The notes beneath the pieces are model-generated. The model was not told the DNA's origin. It was given only the letters and a program-made list of their open reading frames with translations, and did no database searches. 64,000 nt of DNA from Schizochytrium sp. TIO01 (Eukaryota; Sar; Bigyra; Thraustochytrida; Thraustochytriidae), in NCBI GenBank assembly GCA_004764695.1, contig SMSO01000031.1, positions 5,255,048-5,319,047 on the forward strand, read 5' to 3'. A program made the translations under genes and the position numbers. Position 1 is the first letter of the stretch; each line of letters opens with the position of its first letter. Positions 56,170 through 64,000 of the stretch are shown here, piece after piece.

Positions 56170-56803
56170 AACAGGCAAAAGAAGCGAAGCGAAATCTGCT
56201 CTCTCTGTCTGCCAAACGTGCCTTCGCTCTTCCAACATGGCCTGCGGGTTTCCTTTTTTCTCGCCAGGAATCGACAGGGACCCACAGCGGAACCGCCGCC
56301 TTTAATCCGACCCTGTGGCGCCGCTCTGTCCATGCGAACTGGGACCTCCGTGCCTCAGCTCAAGAATCTGCCAAGAATCTGCCACGGTGCCCTCAGCGGT
56401 GTGAGGCTCCGCCAAAGTTAAGCTCGCCAAGTTTAGCTCTCTCCCAATTTGCTTGTTCGACACATCCTCGCTTGATTGGTTCTATCCTCTGAACGAACAG
56501 TGGAGCGCATAAGTAATGGTATATCGTCAACAGCTGCACATGCTTAACTCGAGTTGTTTATTCATGTGCAGATAGCTAGCTAGCGTGCAAACAACTCGAA
56601 GGATCCGCTCTGCTCCGTTTGAGGCATTGGCGATCCTGAAAACCATTGGAGTCCGGCAATGAGTAACTCTGCCATGAACATGGACGAGGCCCTCAGGAAA
56701 GATCGAGACGCGTAGCGTAAGAAGAGCACGAAAGCCCGAATATGCGTGCTTTTGCGAAGCCTGTGGAGCCTCTTCTTCGAGAGTCGAGCGAGAATATGAA
56801 TGA

Positions 56804-57074
56804 CAAAATGACAAACAAAATGACAAACAAAATGACAAACAAAATGACAAACAAACAAACAAACAAACAAACAAACAAACAAACAAACAAACAAACATAC
56901 AAACAAACAAACAAACAAACAAACAAACAAACAAACAAACAAACAAACAAACAAACAAACAAACAAACAAACAAACAAACAAACAAACAAACAAACAAAC
57001 AAACAAACAAACAAACAAACAAACAAACAAACAAACAAACAAACAAACAAACAAACAAACAAACAAACAAACAA
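56804..57074. repeat. (AAAATGACAAAC)4 then (AAAC)n array
   Basis: Four copies of a 12-base unit AAAATGACAAAC (about 56804-56850) pass directly into about 56 AAAC units, with one variant unit (CATAC) near 56895. The array closes with AAAATGA again, so it is bracketed by the same word. Confidence 0.93.
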
Positions 57075-58087
57075 AATGAGACATGGATATTCAGAATGGT
57101 CAGTGAACAGATTGAGGCCGCCAGTGTAAAAGAGGGAGGAGGGAACACGGTCTGACTTCGCCATACGCACAGGCAGAGAGCCTATTTCGCCTCGATTTAT
57201 TTCACGGGAAAACGAGACGTAGAAAACGACCCGACTCCAAAGCCGTGGATGGAAAAGGAACATGCTCTGAGGACCCCTCAGGACGCCGCCGTCCTCACAT
57301 CTGCTTTTGGCTATTAGGGAGTGTGTGAATCAGTCAGTCAGTGATTCAGACCGTGAGCTGAGTACACAACCGCCTTTGAAGCTTAATTCTGTTTAACTCC
57401 TCCCAAAATAGGGTTTCTAAGAGCGACCTTTACACGCATTCGCTCCTCGAGCTGAGCGGAGGGGCCACTTCTGCGACATAGGAGTTCAGGATTCAGAATT
57501 CAGGAATTCAGGGCCCAGGGCTGAGGGTTGGCTGAGACGGAGGATCGCCACCGCATCGCCAAGGCCTTTCAACTGAGGAAGCTTGGATGCTCGCCTGCGA
57601 TCATATATCATAGGGTTTCTTCATTTCCAGCTGTCTTCTCTCTCTCCCGCAAGCCGTTAATTAATTAATTAATTAATTAATTAATTTGTTTATTTATTTA
57701 TTTATATTTTTTATTTGGGAGCCAGCTATCGACGGCCTATACACCACTAGCCTACTGCTAGCGACCCCGGGGACAGTGCATCGCAGGGTGTGCGAAGATC
57801 TCAACGCAGCGCGTACCTCCTCCCAACGAAGCCTCGGACAAGCGCCCTCCCTATGCACGCACGCACCTGCCAAGTCCGACGTCCTGAGAGTAGGTCCCCA
57901 CCCCTCCATCCATCCACCAAACGGTCTTCTCCACCCGGCCTACCGACCCTCCGGCCTCCTGGCTGCATGCATCATGAACCCCAGCGCCGAGCTTTCAAGT
58001 TGGCAGCCAGAATTCAGAAAAGAGCGCCGCAACCCCAAAATACATTCCTACAGAGATCGAGGACTGAGAGACCCAGAGATGAGGACC

Positions 58088-58161
58088 CAGACAGACAGAC
58101 AGACAAATAGATAGATAGATAGATAGATAGATAGACAAATAGATAGATAGATTGATAGATA
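58088..58161. repeat. (AGAC)n-(AGAT)n compound microsatellite
   Basis: AGAC units pass into AGAT units with two AGACAAAT interruptions; a compound array with single-base unit variants. Confidence 0.9.
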
Positions 58162-59743
58162 GCCTGGCTACGCGAATTCGTAAGAACTTACGGCCGGCGT
58201 GGCTCACAGTGAGCGAGGAGTACCTCCTAAGAGCTCCTAGCACGTACCCACCGCCTGCCAGAGCATAGAATGAGCACACTGCGTATCTGTCAGGTTTGGA
58301 TTGGTATCCCTCCATCCCTCCCTCCCTCCTCGCACGAAGATGGATGTTGACGTGAACGAACGCCCAGAGCATGAGTTAGTTCGAGGCTTTCCGGGCCGCC
58401 TTGGCAAGCGTGCACAGGCAGTTAGTTAGTTAGTTGCCTGTGTGTGTGCGACGCAAGATGGGCTCTCGAGATTGGTCTTTGCTCTTTGCAGGTGCGTGTG
58501 TATGTATATATGTATATATGTATATATGGATGAATGGAGTGCTTTTTGGTGCATAGTTCTTCGTTCAACGTCATTGAAAAGGTGAGACAGGGCCTTTGTC
58601 AGACTGGCATAAGTGGTCACCCGCAATTTCTTTTTTAAAAGCTGGTTTTGGGAGGTTCTCTAATGGAATTAAAGAGGGGCCTGTTCGGATTAAAATTTTA
58701 AAAAGAAAGTTTTCATCCCCTGAAGCGGCAGAGGACTTATATTATAAACCACAGTTAAGGTTCCCGCTCGTCTCAGCACTGACTGCGCTTCTTCTTCTTC
58801 TTCTTCTTCTTCTTCTTCTTCTTTCTCTTCTGATCTTTGCTTTTCTTTTATTTCCTTAAGTTCTCTCTTCAAGTCCTCCGAAAGCCGTTCTCTAAGGATC
58901 CCAGGCTGCTTGCTTTTGCATTTTCTATTCGCACCCTTGCGCAGGTACACGTAACCCTGTTTCGAGAGAGTGCTTCAGATGAGGGGAATAAGCAAGCCCC
59001 TCATATTTCTTGGCGACAGGTGGGTGTCTCGACAGCAGCAGCAGCAGCAGCAGCAGTTCAAATGCACTGCGGCTTTTCACAACGAGGACCCACTAACAAA
59101 CAAGCAACTTTGTTTGCTAGGGCGACTATCTTCAAGGACACCAAAAGGCGAAAAAACGAAAACTAACACTCATATTCTTCGAGTTAGTTGCTTTCACCTC
59201 TTTTTTCGTTTTTAAATTAATTTTTAATTTTAAAAATAACAAATCATCAAAATAAGTAATCCGAAGGGCGAAAAAAAGTAAACACTTTCTTCTCTTTTCT
59301 TTGATAGAAGATTTTGAATGAAAAAGCGTTTTTCTAACCTTCTCAAGTTAAAAAATGAAAATTCACGTGCTGGCGATGGGGCGCGAGAATAAAGGACCAG
59401 GAGCGTATGTAAGTATGCAGACCCTACTTGCCTGACTAAACAAACGAGTTGTCAGTTGGAACCGTCACGCCAAGCGAGGACCGCACATTATCACATGAGC
59501 TCGAGCATCGATCAATTTCATGCCAAGTCCTCGAAGACTCTCGAAGAAAGAACGTGGGCGAGGACCACGGTAGAATAAGTGGAACGGGCCCTTGGACACG
59601 CGAGTCGACGAGGACAGCAGATACTCGCTAGCAAGAGCAGATACTAGCTGCAGCGACGGCAGGTGGAAGGCCACAGAGGGACGTCAGCTCGTACAAAACG
59701 CCTCAATCTCGAAATCATACACCGCTACGGCTGACCGGTCCGC

Positions 59744-59907
59744 CAGCTTGAACATCTTGAACGTCTTAAACAGCGTGGACAGCTTGGACAGCTTGGACAT
59801 CTTGAACAGCTTGAACAGCTTGACTTGAACAGCTTGAACAGCTTGAACGTCTTAAACAGCTTGAACAGCTTGAACAGCTTGAACAGCTTGAACAGCTTGA
59901 ACAGCTG
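59744..59907. repeat. 9-bp minisatellite (CAGCTTGAA)n
   Basis: About 18 units of CAGCTTGAA with recurrent variants (CAGCTTGGA, CATCTTGAA, CGTCTTAAA, CAGCGTGGA). The unit is a multiple of three and both strands are open through most of it: Leu-Asn-Ser on plus, Leu-Phe-Lys on minus. One 5-base partial unit near 59820 shifts the plus frame. Confidence 0.92.
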
Positions 59908-60418
59908 TCTGGCCAGAACCCAAGACGTCCAGGAATGCACGTGCTGGTTGGTGACACGTGCATGCGCAGAGCGTCCAAAGCACCTCACCCATGACCTTCG
60001 ACCGAGACAGCTGTAGCTGCCCAATCCAGCAATTTCAACCAGCCAGCCTCATTTCGGTTGGGAAATGTGCATGCGTACCAGTCCACTGGAGTGAGTGCCT
60101 AGCTCTCGATAGCAGGCCTCCGAAAATCCACGATTGTGTCTACTGCACTAGATTTGATTTGCAGGACAGCAACAAAGCAGCCCTGTGCCAGACTGACTGT
60201 CTGTTTGTCATTCTGACACTTGTTACTTGTGCTTGCGTATGGGTGACCACGTCAACGCAATCGTGCCGGTGGCTACAGCTACGAAGACAAGCATCTCACG
60301 GGAGAACGAAGAAAAGAAAGCGCAACGCCAGAGGGTATTCATCTCGCTTTCGTGGTGCTAGCTTGACCTTGAACAACTGGTGGATCTACGAATTGAGACC
60401 TCGAAATCTCAAGAACTT

Positions 60419-60483
60419 GGTGGTGATGACGACGGCGATGGCGGTGGCGATGGCGGTGGCGATGGCGGTGGCGATGGCGGTGG
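60419..60483. repeat. 12-bp minisatellite (GGTGGCGATGGC)n
   Basis: About five near-perfect 12-base units, reading Gly-Asp-Gly-Gly in one plus frame. GC-rich, unlike the AT-rich tetranucleotide arrays around it. Confidence 0.9.
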
Positions 60484-61408
60484 AGACCAGTGCAACAGCA
60501 TTTGGATGAGGTCAATTGCCAGAGACTCTGCAGGCCACATCTGTGTGGTGTTGGCCTCCTTGAGTACAGCTGTCGAGGCTGCGATGGCCTGGTAATGGTC
60601 CTCAGAGCCTGCGCGTACCGATTGATACCAGCCGTGTCTTATGGCTGCCACAGCAGAGATGGAATTCCAACGACTTCATGAAAGTTATTCGCAAATCGAC
60701 CTGTGCAAAACATGCCGCAAATCAACAGGGCTCCTAGTCTGCATCCAAGCCCAAACTCAACCCAAAGCCGAGCAGCGTGAAGTTGAAGTTGTTGTTGTCA
60801 AAAACCGTTCCTAACCACCTAGTATGACTGACTGCTGTCCTCAATCAATTGAAGAGCTCAAACTGATAAGGTTGCCTCGCGTCCCGTATTACAGAGCCCG
60901 CCCGCGTAGCGCTCTTTGAACTGCTGTAGGTAGATGAGTACCTAGGAATCTACTTGTGATAAGCACATTAGAGAAACTCTCTCTTCTCTGGACGATGAAA
61001 GGCCGTCTTTCAAGTTGTGATTTGTTAATTCATCGATTCCTCCTCCACCACTGCGAATACAGAATAAGATCCCATGTCCTGAACCTGCTAATCAATGTCT
61101 TCTTCAATGGGACGTCCCTGCCTCGGCCTCACCATCTCAGTAGATGCGGGAGGAGCGGAGATCCTCCGAGTTCTCAACGTCTCAGTTTCTGTAGCTTATT
61201 TTCAAGCTTGCTTTTCAACTTCTTCTTGTCCTTTTCTGTTTCTTACTTTTATACTATACTTAGCAGTCTTAGCAATGATAGTAAAAGCAACAATAATAAT
61301 AATTACTGTTTATTTGTTAACCTAGCTAGAGAAAAGTGCCGCAATTTCTGTTTTGAATGATTACGGTAGCTGTAGGCGACTTTCAACTGGCAACTCGAAG
61401 CCCAAAAC

Positions 61409-61600
61409 CAAACAAACAAACAAACAAACAAACAAACAAACAAACAAACAAACAAACAAACAAACAAACAAACAAACAAACAAACAAACAAACAAACAAA
61501 CAAACAAACAAACAAACAAACAAACAAACAAACAGACAAACAAACAAACAAACAAACAAACAAACAAACAAACAAACAGACAAATAAACAAACAAACAAA
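61409..61600. repeat. (AAAC)n array, ~190 bp
   Basis: About 48 units with two AGAC variants and one AAAT variant towards the right end. Same unit and same orientation as the arrays at 55908 and 56850. Confidence 0.95.
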
Positions 61601-62019
61601 GAATAGTATAGAGGAGAAGAGAAATGATCCTCAATGAGGTAAGCAACTGTGAAGGAGAAAGAAGCCGACTTATAGCTTCGGCCTTATCGATGTAGGTATG
61701 AATGGCCACGATATCGTTGGCATTCTGCGCGTACCGATGGCTCCAGACTGCTTTTACCAACAACCCTTCCTAAGTAAGAAAAAGAGAGGGGGGGAAAAGA
61801 AAGAAAGAATTTCCAACGAGAAAGAATAGATGAACAAAAGCCAGAATGAGTCAAAGAACGAAAGAATGATAGAATGAAAGAATTTCCATGCGTTGCCTCG
61901 ATGATTTATTATTATTTTAAAAACTACGCTTGCCTACCACACACTAGGGGCTGCCTACCTCCCTACTCTCTCTCAGAGAAATACCAACCCACAAGCACAT
62001 AGGTAAGCATAAGAATACA

Positions 62020-62058
62020 GGTAGGTAGGTAGGTAGGTAGGTAGGTAGGAGGTAGGTA
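62020..62058. repeat. (GTAG)n microsatellite
   Basis: About nine GTAG units, one base missing near the right end. Confidence 0.9.
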
Positions 62059-62106
62059 TTTACTTTTAAATTCAATTAACTCAATTAAGAATGAATGAAG
62101 GGATGA

Positions 62107-62164
62107 AGGAATGAATGAATGAATGAATGAATGAATGAATGAATGAATGAATGAATGAATGAAT
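62107..62164. repeat. (GAAT)n microsatellite
   Basis: About 14 GAAT units. The same unit recurs with GAAG variants at 62815-62890. Confidence 0.9.
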
Positions 62165-64000
62165 TAAACAAATAATGAATTAAAATATACTTATAAAAGA
62201 ATTCTTCTGGAAATTAGCTGCAGCAGCACTCTTCTGTCCCCAGTAGCATGTTCTTCTTTTCATATTTTGTTACTTAAAGGCAATAATTGTAATGATAAAA
62301 TTCGATACATAGCTTTCCAAAGCAAGCTAGCTTGACTGTTAAGCGAATGGGGTACGCGCTCGGACCCCTCCCTCAAGACCCACTCAGTCCTCGAGTGAGC
62401 GTAAGCTTGTTCGGAGGAGGGCCAAGAGAACGCAATTTGGCAAGTGCACTCAGGCCGCTGCCTGCTTCTCGAGGGAACCGACGCAGACAGCCCTCCCTTG
62501 TTACTCCAGGCGGTTTGCAATACATACATACATATATGCATGCATACATACAAGCATGCATGCATACAAGAAGCATGGATGGCAGAACAGCCAGCGAAGC
62601 AATTCCAATTTCTTTGTGGCAAGCAGTGGAGGAAGAAGCAGAATGAATGAATGAATGAATATGAGCGTGAAGTCAGTCTCTTAGCACTTGGATAAAACAG
62701 AAACAACTTCCCACTGACACCTCACAACGTACGGAGCACAAAAGGAACTCTCGGATAGGTGAAATAACTTAGTTGTTTCAGAGAATGAAGGAAGGAAGAG
62801 TATTCAGAATGTGAATATGAATGAATGAATGAATGAAGGAATGAATGAATGAATGAAGGAATGAATGAAGGAATGAATGAAGGAATGAAGGATAGAGAGT
62901 AGCAGCAGCAGGGGTACGCAGACGAGCGTGATGATGTTTTTGCAGGTTCCTTATCTCTAATTGAAATGAGATGGGATGAAGTGGGATGAAAATGAAAGAA
63001 AACGATGCACAAACGCATGAACACACGAATAAGTGAGGGATAATTGAACTACCCGTGGAGTTGACTTGACGTGAGTGCGATGATGCGCGCTATAGCTAGA
63101 AAGAGGTTGATGCGGGAATGGAGAAAGGGCCATGCCAATAAACGAACTAGCGAAAATGAATGAGAGCATGGAGGTAGGCACTTCCTCTCTCTCTGTCTAT
63201 CTATCGATCGATCGATCGATCGATCTATCGACCTATCGCGACTCTAGTTTAAGGCGGCCTTGGAGAAAGAGTTTTTTTCCCTCTGAGCACTCGCTCCTTT
63301 TTCTTTTCTTCCTTCCTTTCGCCAAGAGCGTCTCTCAACCACCTCAGTGTCATTATTTATTTCGCTTTGTTGGCGAAGTTTGATGAAAGTTTGTTTTGCT
63401 TTGCCTCTCTTTTTTTCAATAACTTAAATTTTTTGTTTAAAGTAATAAAACATTTAAAGTAAAGTTGGAAGGTGGGGGAGGAGGTGTCTAGCAAGGCGTA
63501 CAGTTTAGCATAGATGTACCAATATGACATGTTCTTGATCTTGAAAATAGCACCGTACGAAAGAAAGAAGAGAGAGTGGAGGGAGCAGAGTATAGTAGAA
63601 ACACTAACAGTCACCTTGCTATGGCTGAATGATATCTTAATGTTGTTGTTTTTATTTTAATAATAAAAATAAAAATAAAATAATAATGTGCATTTGAGTA
63701 CTGTAATTATAAAACATGTGATTCACTCGTCTTATCATTTTTGTTTTGTTTTGTATTGTTTTGTTTTGTTTGTTTTGTTTTGTACTATATTGTTTTTAAG
63801 TATTGATTGGAAGGGCACTTAAAATGAATAAAAGAGCTGAAGAAGAGAGAGAAAGCTGCAAACACAAAAAGAGGAAACAGACGACTCAGAGGAAATCACT
63901 GATCATAAAGGCACCTGCAGCAAATCCTCGATTCAATCGATCGCAGCGGCTGCATCGTCAGGACAGGGAAAAGCAGCAAGCAAACGAGCAAGCCAGCGAG

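Noticed and set aside
55824-56492. Long ORFs of 125-197 codons on both strands, (NKQT)n and (CLFV)n
   Set aside because: Translations of the AAAC array, which has no stop in any frame. No non-repeat coding sequence supports them.
56527-57263. ORFs of 137-227 codons with the same NKQT/CLFV periodicity
   Set aside because: By-product of the second AAAC array; the flanking parts show no recognisable protein.
59744-60483. Minisatellites considered as a CRISPR-like array
   Set aside because: Units are contiguous without spacers, and the context is eukaryotic.
61303-61763. ORFs of 76-126 codons over the third AAAC array
   Set aside because: Same repeat artefact.

Overview
This is nuclear DNA of a unicellular eukaryote. 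The genes are monocistronic, mostly single-exon, with long untranslated spacers. They encode strictly eukaryotic families: a three-repeat Myb factor, an A/B-type cyclin, the pre-rRNA nuclease NOB1, an SLC25 mitochondrial carrier, a CNG/HCN-like channel and a TMEM163-type transporter. Low intron density, glutamine-rich and acidic low-complexity protein regions and very abundant tetranucleotide arrays would fit a stramenopile such as a thraustochytrid (labyrinthulomycete). That assignment is an inference; no rRNA or organelle marker is present to confirm it.

Layout. Positions 1 to about 14,850 hold no convincing gene, only short tandem repeats (TCAA, GTTA, AAAAG, AAAT) and weak open frames. Positions 15,154 to 49,386 form a gene island with ten confident single-exon genes, one gene that appears to have five exons (31,088-32,540, minus strand) and one doubtful small gene (38,919-39,231). 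Positions 49,400 to 64,000 are again repeat-dominated: a 420-bp AACT array, three AAAC arrays of about 190-260 bp, a 122-bp diverged tandem repeat, a 9-bp minisatellite, and one broken frame resembling the C2 half of a PTEN-type phosphatase.

Island order: 3R-Myb (+), TMEM163-like zinc transporter (+), unrecognised 515-aa CDK-site-bearing protein (+), cyclin A/B with two destruction boxes (+), spliced coiled-coil gene (-), seven-helix membrane protein (+), mitochondrial carrier (-), possible small membrane protein (+), 206-aa membrane protein (+), cyclic-nucleotide-binding channel without a recognisable K+ filter (-), NOB1 (-), NSUN-type RNA methyltransferase (+).

Functional links are modest. 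The Myb, the CDK-site protein and the cyclin could all act in cell-cycle control. NOB1 and the NSUN methyltransferase are divergent neighbours that both act on RNA. The most unusual single gene is the channel. I saw no tRNA, rRNA, CRISPR array, transposase or reverse transcriptase.
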